From contig JAUIKS010000056.1 of assembly GCA_030430565.1 (NCBI GenBank), positions 1 through 41,197 of the forward strand: a stretch of 41,197 bases of DNA, written 5' to 3'. The stretch's first letter is position 1. Every line of letters starts with the position of its first letter. Both the position numbers and the translations under genes were made by a program. The notes under the pieces are model-generated. The model did no database searches and had not been told where the DNA came from. It saw nothing but the letters and a program-made list of their open reading frames with translations. This document shows positions 15,839-26,409 of the stretch, piece by piece. This DNA is from Polyangia bacterium (lineage in GTDB: Bacteria > Myxococcota_A > Polyangia > Nannocystales > Nannocystaceae).

Positions 15839-17175
15839 CCGCGGGGGCGCTCCTCGGCGCGGCCCTTCTCGGCGTGGGCCTCGACCGCTCGCCAGACCCG
15901 CAGCGCGTTCCCGCCGGCGATCTTGGAGATGTCCTTTTCGCCATGTCCGCGCTTGAGCAGCTCGGCGATCAGGTTCGGGTACATCGAGACGTCCTTCAGC
16001 CCCGTGGGCAGGCTGTCGCCGACGCCGTCGAAGTCGGAGCCGAGGCCCACGTGGTCGACGCCCGCGAGCTCGATGACGCGCTCGATATGATCCGCGACCT
16101 GGCGGACGTCGGCGTAGTCGACCGTGGGCTGTCCTTTCCGCCAGTCCTCGAGCAGCGCGACGCCCTCGGGGCTCTTGCGGTCGATCCCGACCTCCTCGAG
16201 CATCGCCTTCTCGGTCTCCTGTCGCTGGCGGTACTCGTCGCTGATGAAGCTCGAGCCGAAGTTGATCATGATCACGCCGGATTTTCGCGCGAGCGCGCGG
16301 ATCATGTCGTCGCCCATGTTGCGCCGCCAGCCGGGCGTGAAGTGACGGCACGAGGAGTGCGAGGCGAGCACCGGCGCGCGGCTCAGCTCGAGCACCTGCC
16401 AGAAGGCCTCGTCGGAGACGTGCGAGACGTCGATGATGACGCCGAGCCGGTTCATCTCGGCGACGACCTGCTCGCCGAAGGGGCTCAGGCCGTGATGGGT
16501 GCCGGCGTCGTCGAAGGACGAGTCGCAGATGTGGTTATCGCGCGAGTGCGTCAGGGTGACGTAGCGGACCCCGCGGGCGTGAAAATGGGCGAGGTTGGCG
16601 AGATCGCCGGCGATCGGCGCGCCGTTCTCCATGCCGAGCGCGAGCGAGAGCTTACCCGCGCGGAAGTTCTCCTCGACCTCGGCGGGGGAGCGCGCGAGCG
16701 CGAGCTTGTCGGGGGCCTGCTGCACGATCGACTCGACCGTGTCGATCAGGCGGTCGGCCAGCTGCGTCGCCCCGCCGCGCTCCTCGTAGCTCGCGGGCAC
16801 GTAGATCGACATAAACGGGGCGTCGAGGCCCCCTGCGCGCGCGCGCGGGAGATCGAAGTCGCCGCCCGCGGTCGCGCGGGTCACGTCCTCCGTCAGCGCG
16901 CCGTCGGGCGCGCGCGACTTCTCGAGGCGGTAGGGGACGTCGATGTGGCCGTCGACGATAATGACCTCGTGCGCCAATTTGCGAGCGCGGGCTAGCCTCG
17001 CCGCGGCCTCGGCCGGGGTCTCGACCGTCGGTTCGACCGGCGCGGTAACCTGGTCCTCGGGACTACTCGGCGCGGGCGCGGGCGCGGGCTCGCTGGGTCG
17101 CGCGGGCGCGCCTTGGTTGCAGGCCAGCAGGGAGAGCGCGGCGGCGAGAAGCATCCGTGCGAGGGGACGACTCAC
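15835..17175 (-). CDS. Membrane dipeptidase (peptidase family M19), lipoprotein
   Basis: A 446-aa protein. The leader MSRPLARMLLAAALSLLAC ends in a lipobox, with a Pro/Ala-rich linker to residue ~60. The catalytic domain has the M19 zinc ligands: HID in VDGHIDVPYR, the bridging Glu in LGMENGAPIAG, and His in DVSHVSDEAF and LASHSSCRHF. VGLGSDFDGV near the end is the second-shell Asp motif. These enzymes cleave dipeptides, including Cys-Gly and D-amino-acid dipeptides. The start is GTG at 17175; a frame continuing to 17505 would bury the leader and was rejected. ATG 17154 would still leave part of the leader. It is coupled to the ChaC-like gene downstream by a GTGA overlap. Confidence 0.9.
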   Translation of the reverse strand: MSRPLARMLLAAALSLLACNQGAPARPSEPAPAPAPSSPEDQVTAPVEPTVETPAEAAARLARARKLAHEVIIVDGHIDVPYRLEKSRAPDGALTEDVTRATAGGDFDLPRARAGGLDAPFMSIYVPASYEERGGATQLADRLIDTVESIVQQAPDKLALARSPAEVEENFRAGKLSLALGMENGAPIAGDLANLAHFHARGVRYVTLTHSRDNHICDSSFDDAGTHHGLSPFGEQVVAEMNRLGVIIDVSHVSDEAFWQVLELSRAPVLASHSSCRHFTPGWRRNMGDDMIRALARKSGVIMINFGSSFISDEYRQRQETEKAMLEEVGIDRKSPEGVALLEDWRKGQPTVDYADVRQVADHIERVIELAGVDHVGLGSDFDGVGDSLPTGLKDVSMYPNLIAELLKRGHGEKDISKIAGGNALRVWRAVEAHAEKGRAEERPRG

Positions 17176-17776
17176 GCGCTGACGCTTGCACAGATCACAC
17201 GGGGAGAAAAGCGGCGTAGACCGGCGTCGCTCGAGGGTGAGGGCGGGGCGCTGGGGGCGTCTCGGTCGGGTCAGCGATTGCGCGCGGCGCGTCAGCTCAC
17301 AGCTGACAGGCGACGAGGACGAGCCGCCTGTGGCGCCGCGATCGGTGGACGCGGAGGCGGCGTCTTGGTCCAGCGGGCGCCGGGTCACGCCGGGTCTGCA
17401 GAACCGCCCCCGACGGGCTCGACGAGGCGGCAGAGGAGCACGCCGGCAGCCCGCGTGATCGGTCGAGAAACGCCAATTGTGCGCGAAATGCTCGAATCGG
17501 CGCACGAATTATGCGGCGGGCTTTAATGTGGACTACAACGAGGCCTGCAGCGACGAAGACCTGTTCGTCACGAACTCCAAAGCCGCGTCGGCGGCGTCGA
17601 ACGCTCTCCCTCCACGAACACCCAAATCGGCATCGACAGTTGACTCGCCCAGCGTGCGCCCCGAAGAAGGGGCGCTATTTCACGAGCCGAGTCAGCCCGC
17701 GGCGCGCTCGCGTCATACCCGCGAACGGCGGCGCACTCCCGCAGCGCGTGGGAGCTGTTGTACCTTGGAACAGTCA
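17176..17776. other. Divergent intergenic region between dipeptidase and hybrid kinase
   Basis: No supported gene. The frame of the kinase is open back to 17477, but that stretch lacks membrane, coiled-coil or codon-bias signals. An imperfect inverted repeat (TTGTGCGC near 17477, GCGCACGA near 17493) lies in an AT-richer patch that could hold an operator or the kinase promoter. No firm -35/-10 was found. Confidence 0.45.
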
Positions 17777-19611
<1,835 letters not shown>

Positions 19612-19615
<4 letters not shown>

Positions 19616-20538
19616 CGCCCGCGGCGATCGAGGAGCGCGTCGAGCTGCCGCGGCTGCAGCTCGCGGCGCGGGTGTGGCGGAGCGTCAGCCGATCATCGCG
19701 GCCCGTGGCGCGCGATCGCGTCGTCGCGCTCCACGGCTGGCTCGACAACGCCGCGACCTTTGACGGGATCGCGCCGCTGCTGTGCGCGTCCGCGTCGCTG
19801 CCGGGGCTCGAGCTCGTCGCGCTCGACCTCCCCGGCCACGGTCGCTCGGATCATCGGGCGAGCGGGACGTACTACTTCCTCGACTACGTGGCCGACGTGC
19901 TCGCGGCCTGCGACGCGCTCGGGTGGGAGCAATTCTCGATCATCGGCCACTCGCTCGGCGCCGGGGTCGGCGCGCTCGTGGCCGGGACCGCGCCCGAGCG
20001 AGTCGCGCGGCTCGTGCTGCTCGAGGGCCTGGGTCCGCTCACCAACGTGGAGGAGGACGCGCCCGCGCTGCTCCGGCGCGCGCTCGAGCAGGAGCGGGCG
20101 CGGGCGCGGAGGGTGCGGGCGAGCGCGGCGCGGGCGAAGCCGCCGCGCGCGTTCCGATCGCCCGAGGAGGCCGCGACGGCGCGGCTGATGGCGGGCAGCA
20201 TGGGCGATCGCTCCGCGTTGACGCTCGTGAAGCGGGCGCTCGTCGAGGGCGAGGGCGGGCTGCGCTGGCGCTCCGATCCGCAGCTTCGGCTGCCCTCGCG
20301 CGCGCGCTTGACCGAGGGCCAGGCGCTCGCCTTCCTGCGCGCGATCCAGTGCCCGACGCTGCTGGTCCGCGCGCTCGAGGGGCCGCAGTTCTCCCCCGAG
20401 GTGATGCGCGCGCGCCGGCACGCGATCGCCGCCCTCGAGCTCGTCACGCTGCCGGGCGGCCACCACGTGCACCTCGATGACCCGGGGCCGGTGGCGGCGG
20501 CGGTCGGCGAGTTCTTGGCGCGGACGCGCGGCGAATAA
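19612..20538 (+). CDS. Alpha/beta hydrolase (SERHL-like)
   Basis: A 308-aa alpha/beta hydrolase. HGWLDNAATFDGIAPLL provides the oxyanion hole, LDLPGHGRSDHR follows, and the nucleophile is Ser114 in GHSLGAG. The catalytic His lies in LPGGHHVHLDDP near residue 285. A Lys/Arg-rich lid segment covers residues 150-190. The pattern fits serine hydrolase-like (SERHL) esterases; the substrate is unknown. GTG at 19612 overlaps the TGA of the kinase gene, so translation of the two is coupled. There is no signal peptide. Confidence 0.88.
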
Positions 20539-20561
20539 CATGTCTATATAGACATGTTTTT
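20537..20561. terminator. 22-nt perfect palindrome with T run between convergent genes
   Basis: Bases 20537-20558 form a perfect palindrome whose half is AACATGTCTAT, followed by T residues to 20561. It begins inside the hydrolase stop codon and lies 11 nt from the end of hrpB on the other strand. It is AT-rich, unlike its surroundings. It can act as a bidirectional terminator or as a protein-binding site. Confidence 0.55.
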
Positions 20562-20571
20562 AGGGGCCGCT

Positions 20572-23136
20572 CTAGCGCAGCGTGACGCGGCGGCTGGCCT
20601 TGTGGAACTCGACGCGGAAGCCGCGGAAGCGGGGGAGCCGGCGCGCGCTGGGCTCACCGCGGGCGCGCGCGGACTTGTTGGCCGGCTCGAGCACGACCCT
20701 TCGACGGCGCATGTCGACGCGGCAGCGGTAGCGCGCGCCGTCGTCGGTCCACAGCCGCGGGAACTCGCGCGTGAGCGCGTCCAGGCCCTCGCGCTCGAGG
20801 CCCGCGGCCCGGGCTAGCGGCGCGAGGTCCGGGCGCAGATCCTCGGGCTCGAGCAGCTCGAGGTCGCTGGGCTCGGCGAGGCCGATCTCCTCGAGGCGCG
20901 CGGCCAGCAGCGCCTCGAGCTCCGGCGGTGGATCGATCGGCTCACGGGGGCGGGTGGCCGCCCCCGGCGGCGCGCGTCGACCGAGACGGCGCCCGGCCGC
21001 GTCGTCGCGGGGCAGGCTGGCGAGCAGCGCCCACGCGTGCAGGTCGTCGCGCAGCGAGTCGGCGAGGCCGCGCAGCAGCGTGCCGCGCTGGATCAGCGCG
21101 GACGCGGCCTCCCGCAGCGGCGCGCCCGAGAGCGCGCGGGTCTCGCGATGGAGCACGACGCCGGCGTACTCGCGCGCGAGCTCACCGACGATCGTTCGCG
21201 CGCCGCCCTCGCGCTCGAGTCGCGGGGTCTGCAGGGAGTCGGTCCCGAGCCCGGCGTCGTAGAGCTGGCGAGGCGCGCAGGGCAGCAGCAGCGAGCCGTG
21301 ACCCCGGGCTCCGCGGCCGACGCCGATCCACGCCGAGTCGAGGACCAGCCCGCAGCGCGGCGCAGGTGGTGGTTTCGCGGGATCGCGGCCGGGGACGCGA
21401 TAGGGCCAAAGAGTCAGCTCGCAGACTCCGTTGCTCCACGGCTGCCCGCGGGCGCGGTCACGGGCGCGCGTGGGCTTGGCGGCGCGCGGGCGCAGCACGA
21501 AGGCGGCCTCGGGGAGGCGCCCCAACAGGAACCGCGCGAGCTCGGCGCGCGGCGGGAGCGGGTCCTCGCGACTCGATCCAAACCGGGGCCGCGTGAGCTC
21601 GAGGCGGCGGGCGAGCGAGGTCGCCAGCGCGCGCGCGGCCTGGAGCGCGCCGCGGTGCAGTCCGTGGCGCGTCGGGTCGCCGCGGCGCAGCGCGGTCAGC
21701 TCGACGCAGACCTCGTCCTCGAGCGCGCCGAACAGCTGCTCGCGCGCGACCGCGACGGCCTCTGGCTGCTGCCCCGGGAGCACGAGCGCGCGGCCGAGCT
21801 CGAGCAGCGCGACGAGCTCGACGAGGAGCCCCTGCAGCGCCGGGGGTGGGTCGACGAGCAGCCGGGCGGCGCTCGCGTTGACGGGGAGGCGCGCGAGCTG
21901 GCGGCCGTAGTCGCTCAGGCGCGCGTCGTCGTCCAGGGCCGAGAGCCCGCGCAGCCGCGTGATCGCGGACTCGAGCGCGAAGCCGGGGGGCGGCGTGACC
22001 CAGGGCGCGTCGGCGAGCTCGCCGGCCGCGAGGCCGCACAGAGATGCTCGAAGGACCATGTCGTCGAGCTCGACGCGCTCGAGCTCGGGCGGCGTCGACT
22101 CGCGCGGCGTGAAGCTGCGGGTCCAGAGGCGAACGCAGCGGCCGGGGGCGACGCGGCCGGCGCGACCGGCCCGCTGCTCCATCGACGCGCGGCTGATGGG
22201 CGCGAGCGCGAGCACGGAGCGGCCGGCGCGGTGCAAACGCATGCGCGCGAGCCCGCTGTCGACGACCGCAGTCACCCCCGGCAGCGTCACGGAGGTCTCG
22301 GCGACGTTGGTCGCGAGGTACACCCGCGGGCGCGCGCCCGGCTCGCGCGGCGCGAAGGCGTCGACGAGGCGCTCGGGGCTGACGCCGCCGTGCACGACCA
22401 CCGGCGTGAGCGGGAGCTCTGCGGCCGCTTGTCGGCAGCGCTCGATCTCTCGCTTGCCGGGGAGGAACACGAGGATGTCGCCGGGCGCGCCCGCGGACTC
22501 CTGCGCGCCGAGCAGACGTCGCAGCGCCGCCGCGACGCGCAGCTCGAGCTCGGCGGCGCTCGGCGCCTCATCACCCGCGTGCTCGATCTCGACGGGGAAG
22601 CGGCGCCCGCGGGCGCGGATCAGCCGCGCGTCGAGTCGCTCGACCAGCGCGTCGAGCTCGAGGGTCGCGGAGCACAGCACGAGGCGCGGCCCCCCGCCCG
22701 ATCGGCTCCGCGTCAGGCGGGTCAGCGCGACGACGAGGTCGACCTCCCACCCGCGCTCGTGGAACTCGTCCACGAGGATCGCGTCGAACTCCTGGGCCGC
22801 GCCGGCGGCGAACAGGTTGAGCGCGACGCCCGGGGTCGCGAACAGCACGCGGGTCTCGGGGCCGCTGCGGTCGTCAAAGCGCACGCGGTAGCCGATCGGA
22901 CCGCCGACCGCCTCGCCGCGCTGGCGGGCCAAGAACAGCGCGAGCGCCCGGCAAGCTACGCGCCGCGGCTCGACCACGAGCACGCGGCGGGGCGGGGCGG
23001 CGTCGCGCGGGAAGCCGAGCCAGAGCGGCAGGCGCGTGGACTTGCCCGAGCCCGTCGGCGCGGTCACGACCACCGGCGCGCCCGACTCCAGCGCGTCCAC
23101 GAATTGCCCGCGCACCTCGTCGATCGGTAGCTCCAT
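20572..23136 (-). CDS. hrpB: ATP-dependent helicase HrpB (DEAH-box)
   Basis: An 854-aa DEAH-family helicase. Walker A is TAPTGSGKST (residues 25-34). The DExH box is present as VDEFHERG, the SAT motif as LCSATLELD, and motif VI as MEQRAGRAGRVAPGRCVRLW. The C-terminal half carries the HrpB-specific domains, including the WSNGVCELTLWPYRV region and the closing RFRGFRVEFHKASRRVTLR. Length is normal for the family. HrpB is a predicted RNA helicase whose precise role is not settled. The ATG at 23136 is right at the family N-terminus (MELPIDEVRG). A strong hairpin separates it from the upstream lipoprotein gene, so it probably has its own promoter. Confidence 0.95.
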   Translation of the reverse strand: MELPIDEVRGQFVDALESGAPVVVTAPTGSGKSTRLPLWLGFPRDAAPPRRVLVVEPRRVACRALALFLARQRGEAVGGPIGYRVRFDDRSGPETRVLFATPGVALNLFAAGAAQEFDAILVDEFHERGWEVDLVVALTRLTRSRSGGGPRLVLCSATLELDALVERLDARLIRARGRRFPVEIEHAGDEAPSAAELELRVAAALRRLLGAQESAGAPGDILVFLPGKREIERCRQAAAELPLTPVVVHGGVSPERLVDAFAPREPGARPRVYLATNVAETSVTLPGVTAVVDSGLARMRLHRAGRSVLALAPISRASMEQRAGRAGRVAPGRCVRLWTRSFTPRESTPPELERVELDDMVLRASLCGLAAGELADAPWVTPPPGFALESAITRLRGLSALDDDARLSDYGRQLARLPVNASAARLLVDPPPALQGLLVELVALLELGRALVLPGQQPEAVAVAREQLFGALEDEVCVELTALRRGDPTRHGLHRGALQAARALATSLARRLELTRPRFGSSREDPLPPRAELARFLLGRLPEAAFVLRPRAAKPTRARDRARGQPWSNGVCELTLWPYRVPGRDPAKPPPAPRCGLVLDSAWIGVGRGARGHGSLLLPCAPRQLYDAGLGTDSLQTPRLEREGGARTIVGELAREYAGVVLHRETRALSGAPLREAASALIQRGTLLRGLADSLRDDLHAWALLASLPRDDAAGRRLGRRAPPGAATRPREPIDPPPELEALLAARLEEIGLAEPSDLELLEPEDLRPDLAPLARAAGLEREGLDALTREFPRLWTDDGARYRCRVDMRRRRVVLEPANKSARARGEPSARRLPRFRGFRVEFHKASRRVTLR

Positions 23137-23155
23137 GGCGAGGCGCGAGCATAGC

Positions 23156-23195
23156 AGCCTGCGGCGACGGTCTGGGTCGACCGTCGCCGCAGGCT
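23156..23195 (-). terminator. Strong hairpin between the thrombospondin-repeat gene and hrpB
   Basis: A perfect 17-bp stem (23156-23172 with 23179-23195) encloses a 6-nt loop. It lies 34 nt after the lipoprotein stop and 20 nt before the hrpB start. There is no T run. Its strength suggests termination of the lipoprotein transcript or attenuation of hrpB. Confidence 0.65.
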
Positions 23196-23229
23196 CGACG
23201 CCCGCGCGAGCGTCTACAGGGGGGGCGCG

Positions 23230-24771
23230 TCACGGTGCGCAGTACACCTTGGGATCGTAGTCGCCGTTGCAGTACTTGCCGTAGTCCGGCCAGAGCTTGC
23301 CCTCGTTGTCGATGTACGGCTCGTTGTTCGGGTCGAAGGCGAACGGGCACAGGTCGCAGCTGTCGGCGATGCCGTCGAAGTCGTGATCGAGCGGGGGCAT
23401 CAGGCAGGCGTAGCTGCGCAGGACGTCGATGTCGTTGTTGACGAGGGGATCGGCGAGGTCCAGCGGCGCGTGGCTCTCGAGCGAGAGCCCGGCCTCGGCG
23501 AGCGCGGCCTCGCAGCCCGGCGGCGGCGTGAGCACCCCGGGCGTGCTCATGACGCTGGCCGGCAGCGGGTGGCAGTCGGGGTCGCCCTCGCAGTCGGGCA
23601 GCAGCACCAAGCCGTCGGGGCTGTAGTGAACGACCTTGTCGTACCAGGTGGCGACGCAGCAGTAGCCGCCGACCGAGACCGGGTAGTGGGCGATCGGCCT
23701 GGGGTTCTTGCGCTCGTCGCAGTGGAGCTCGCAGGCCGAGCCGACGAAGTCGCCGTCGGGGTCATCGGCCTCGGCGCCCCCGTCGGTGACCTGCTCGGGG
23801 TTGGCGACGAACGGGCAGGTGTCGCAGCGGGTGCCGACCATGTCGCCGTCGGGGTCGCGGTGGTTACAGCGCTGCCCGGCGCACGCGCTGTGCTCGGGGC
23901 AGTCGGCGTCGCTCTCGCAGGCCTGGGCCGCCACGGGCTGACGCGGGCACAGGTCGCTGATGTTGGGCAGCCCGTCTTGGTCGAGGTCGTCGTCGGGCCC
24001 GTAGCCCACCGGGCCGGCGGCCTCGGGCAGCTGCAGCGGGACTCCGTCGACGACGCAGGCCGCCCCGAGCATGGCGTGCTCGCTCGACGGCGTCTGGCAG
24101 GTCTCGGGGTTCTCGGGATTGACTGGGAGGTCGTTCTCGGTCGCCGGGTTCATGGCGTCGAAGCCCTCGCAGTTGGCCACGGCCACGCAGTTGTCACAGA
24201 CGTCGCCGATGCCGTCGTGGTCGAGGTCGCCCTGCAGCGGGATGTTGCGCACGCGCAGGTAGGCGGGCACGCCCTCCTGGTCGGCGAGCTCGTTGTAGTC
24301 GGCGGCGCGGCAGCGGTCGCAGTTATCGCCGACGCCGTCCTTGTCCTTGTCGGCGCTGTTGATCTGATCGGGCGAGGCGGGGCACAGGTCCATCACATCG
24401 CCGAAGCCGTCTTGATCGATGTCGAGCTGATCCGGGTTGTAGTGATCGGGCGCGTTGTCGACACAGAGCGGGATGCCGTCGTTATCGACGTCCTCGGCGC
24501 AGGTCGGCTCGTAGCCCGGGTTCTCGCAGTCGATGCCCTCGGTCTCGCTGTCGCCGCTCGCGTTCGAACCTCCCTCGCTGTCGCTGGTCTCGGCGCCCGT
24601 GCTCGCGCCGAGGCTCGAGCCCGACTCGCCGGTGGTCGCGCCGTCGCTCGCGCCCGAGCCGGTCTCTTCGGTCAGGAAGCCGATGTCGCCGGGGATGGGC
24701 GTGCACGCGAGCGACGCGCAGAGCGAGAGCAGTGAGAGGTGGAGGAGGGGGCGGTGGGGTGCGAGCTGCAT
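23230..24771 (-). CDS. Thrombospondin type 3 repeat lipoprotein
   Basis: A 513-aa surface-type protein. The leader MQLAPHRPLLHLSLLSLCAS-LAC ends in a lipobox. Residues 30-85 are a low-complexity Ser/Gly/Thr/Glu linker. From residue ~90 onward there are repeated Ca-binding TSP type 3 units (D-x-D-x-DG motifs): EDVDNDGIPLC, LDIDQDGFGDVMDLCP, DKDKDGVGDNCDRC, GDLDHDGIGDVCDNC, DLDQDGLPNISDLCP, DPDGDMVGTRCDTCP and DHDFDGIADSCDLCP. Each unit usually ends in Cys, suggesting disulfides. Such proteins are abundant in myxobacterial outer envelopes, where Ca keeps them rigid. No enzymatic domain is seen. Confidence 0.9.
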   Translation of the reverse strand: MQLAPHRPLLHLSLLSLCASLACTPIPGDIGFLTEETGSGASDGATTGESGSSLGASTGAETSDSEGGSNASGDSETEGIDCENPGYEPTCAEDVDNDGIPLCVDNAPDHYNPDQLDIDQDGFGDVMDLCPASPDQINSADKDKDGVGDNCDRCRAADYNELADQEGVPAYLRVRNIPLQGDLDHDGIGDVCDNCVAVANCEGFDAMNPATENDLPVNPENPETCQTPSSEHAMLGAACVVDGVPLQLPEAAGPVGYGPDDDLDQDGLPNISDLCPRQPVAAQACESDADCPEHSACAGQRCNHRDPDGDMVGTRCDTCPFVANPEQVTDGGAEADDPDGDFVGSACELHCDERKNPRPIAHYPVSVGGYCCVATWYDKVVHYSPDGLVLLPDCEGDPDCHPLPASVMSTPGVLTPPPGCEAALAEAGLSLESHAPLDLADPLVNNDIDVLRSYACLMPPLDHDFDGIADSCDLCPFAFDPNNEPYIDNEGKLWPDYGKYCNGDYDPKVYCAP

Positions 24772-24841
24772 AGCGGGCCTCGTGAGTTCCTCGAGACGGG
24801 ACGGGCGGCGCTCATCGCCGCGGCCGCGTCATCGACAACCC

Positions 24842-25708
24842 CTATTCCGCAGGCGCGGGCGACCCCGTCACAGAAAGTTGGCAGCTGCGGCGCGCGCCCA
24901 GGAGCTGGCTCGAGCGAGGGTTGCGACGCGCGAGCGCCCGCGCGTGCTCGCGGCCGCGGGCGAGCTGCCCGATCGAGCAGTTCGAAATCGCGGCGAGCGC
25001 CAGGCGCTCCTCGGTCAACACGCCCTCGGGGAACTCGCGCTCATGCTCGGCGAGCAGCGCGAGCGCGGCCTCGTGGGCGCCGCGGTCGAGCTCCGCGCGC
25101 GCGCGCCGGATCAGCGCGCTCTCGCGACGCAGGCGCAGGGCCGCGTCAGGCTCGACGCGCGGCGCTTTAGCCGTAGCGCGCGCGTCATCGACGATCGTCG
25201 TCGGCGCGGCGCGGCGAGGCGGCGCGCTCGGTCGCGGAGGCCGAGCGGGCTCGGGCGTCGCGTGGTGCACCGTCGCCGACGCGGGCGGGCGCTGCGGGTT
25301 GACGACGCGTCCGCGCTCGGGCGTCGCGGACGGGCCCGTGCGGCTCGCCGCGTGATCGACGACGCGCCGACCCAGCGTCCACGAGCGCGCGGGCCCGAGG
25401 CTAGAGATCCAGAGCGCGGCCGCGGCCGCGGCCGCGACGGCGAGGACCGCGAGCGCGACGGGGCGGCGCGCCCTCGACGTGTCCGATGGTTCATCTCGCC
25501 CCGTCGGCTCGGCGTCGAGCTCGAGCTCGTCGAGCTCGTCCCCGATCTCCGGCGCGACGTCTCGGGCGCCCGACCGCAGCGAGCGCAGCACGCCGTCGAG
25601 GTTGTCCACGCGGCGCGCGGGCGGGGGCCGTCGCTCGCGCGCGTAGAGATCGAGCAGCGCGCGGGCGTCGGCGCTGACCTGCAGTCCGTCTTGTTCGTCA
25701 TCTGTCAT
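24842..25708 (-). CDS. Membrane partner of the ECF sigma factor (possible anti-sigma factor)
   Basis: A 288-aa single-pass protein. Residues 1-80 are an acidic cytoplasmic domain. A membrane helix covers residues ~84-104 (VALAVLAVAAAAAAALWISS). Residues 105-195 are a Pro/Arg/Ala-rich linker. Residues ~200-275 are TPR-like helices (LIRRARAELDRGAHEAALAL, then LARGREHARALARR). Its ATG overlaps the sigma gene stop (ATGA), so the two are coupled. Position and topology suggest an anti-sigma factor, but the zinc-finger HxxxCxxC of common anti-sigma factors is absent and the role is inferred. It ends 70 nt before the thrombospondin-repeat gene. Confidence 0.75.
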   Translation of the reverse strand: MTDDEQDGLQVSADARALLDLYARERRPPPARRVDNLDGVLRSLRSGARDVAPEIGDELDELELDAEPTGRDEPSDTSRARRPVALAVLAVAAAAAAALWISSLGPARSWTLGRRVVDHAASRTGPSATPERGRVVNPQRPPASATVHHATPEPARPPRPSAPPRRAAPTTIVDDARATAKAPRVEPDAALRLRRESALIRRARAELDRGAHEAALALLAEHEREFPEGVLTEERLALAAISNCSIGQLARGREHARALARRNPRSSQLLGARRSCQLSVTGSPAPAE

Positions 25709-26364
25709 CGCGGGCGCCTCCTCGCCGCCGCGCCTGCGGTCTTGGCCGTCGGGTCGCCGGCGTGTCGCTCGAGTCGCTCGTCGCGGGCGCGACGACGAGC
25801 GAGCTCGCGGTTGAACAGCGCCCGCGCCGCTCGCAGGCGCGAGTACACCGTGTTGAGCTTGAGGCCGAGCGCCTCGGCGATCTCGGGCGCGCGCAGACCC
25901 TCGATCTCCGCGAGCACAAACACCGCGCGCTTGTCCTCGTTCAGCCGCTCGAGGCAGGCCTCGACCAGCGACGCCGCCTGCTGGCGCGCGACGTGCTCGT
26001 CCGGGGACGGCAGCGGGGGATCTCGGTCGACGCGCGCGGCCGACACGAGGCGCAGACGGTCGCGCGCTCGCTTGCGGGCCCGGTCGCGGTGTTTCAGCGC
26101 GATGTTGCGGGCGATCCCGTAGAGCCACGCGCGCACGGGGGCGCGCCCGTCGTAGCGCTCGATGCGTCGAAACGCGATCACGAAGACGTCCTGGGTCGCG
26201 TCGTCGAGCGCGGGGTCGGGGACGCCGAGCGCGGCGAGGCACCGCCAGACGCGATCGTGGTGCTCTCGGTAGATCCGCGCGAATTCGATCGGGACCCGCA
26301 GCCCTCCCACCACGAACACCGGCGGGCTGCTCGGGTCACGCGGGGAGCTCGGTTGCGGGGGCAT
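25705..26364 (-). CDS. ECF-type RNA polymerase sigma factor
   Basis: A 219-aa sigma-70 family protein. Region 2 (residues ~25-95) has FARIYREHHDRVWRCLAALG, DDATQDVFVIAFRRI and RAPVRAWLYGIARNIALKH, which binds core polymerase and the -10 element. Region 4 (residues ~140-190) has KRAVFVLAEIEGLRAPEIAE and LKLNTVYSRLRAARALFNRE, which binds the -35 element. The chain ends in a basic tail of ~25 residues. It is the first gene of a likely three-part module: a predicted outer-membrane protein upstream (gap 45 nt) and the coupled membrane partner downstream. Confidence 0.92.
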   Translation of the reverse strand: MPPQPSSPRDPSSPPVFVVGGLRVPIEFARIYREHHDRVWRCLAALGVPDPALDDATQDVFVIAFRRIERYDGRAPVRAWLYGIARNIALKHRDRARKRARDRLRLVSAARVDRDPPLPSPDEHVARQQAASLVEACLERLNEDKRAVFVLAEIEGLRAPEIAEALGLKLNTVYSRLRAARALFNRELARRRARDERLERHAGDPTAKTAGAAARRRPR

Positions 26365-26409
26365 GGGGCGCCGTCTCTCCTCCCTGTTCCCCGGGCGTCC
26401 GCGACTCCG

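Noticed and set aside
12794..16090. A plus-strand open frame of about 1,100 codons.
   Set aside because: It runs antisense through the expansin, DUF2071, nitroreductase, ChaC and dipeptidase genes, which have clear homology. High GC content removes stops in this frame; the product is low-complexity Arg/Ala/Val.
15839..16351. An upstream extension of the ChaC-like protein in the same frame.
   Set aside because: It overlaps the coding sequence of the dipeptidase on the same strand in another frame, and the GTGA overlap gives a clear start.
17477..17776. A 100-codon N-terminal extension of the hybrid kinase.
   Set aside because: It has no domain or membrane features and begins without a ribosome site; ATG 17777 fits the membrane helices.
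21037..23130. A long plus-strand frame opposite hrpB.
   Set aside because: It is the antisense of a well-recognised helicase gene and encodes only GC-driven Arg/Ala/Glu sequence.
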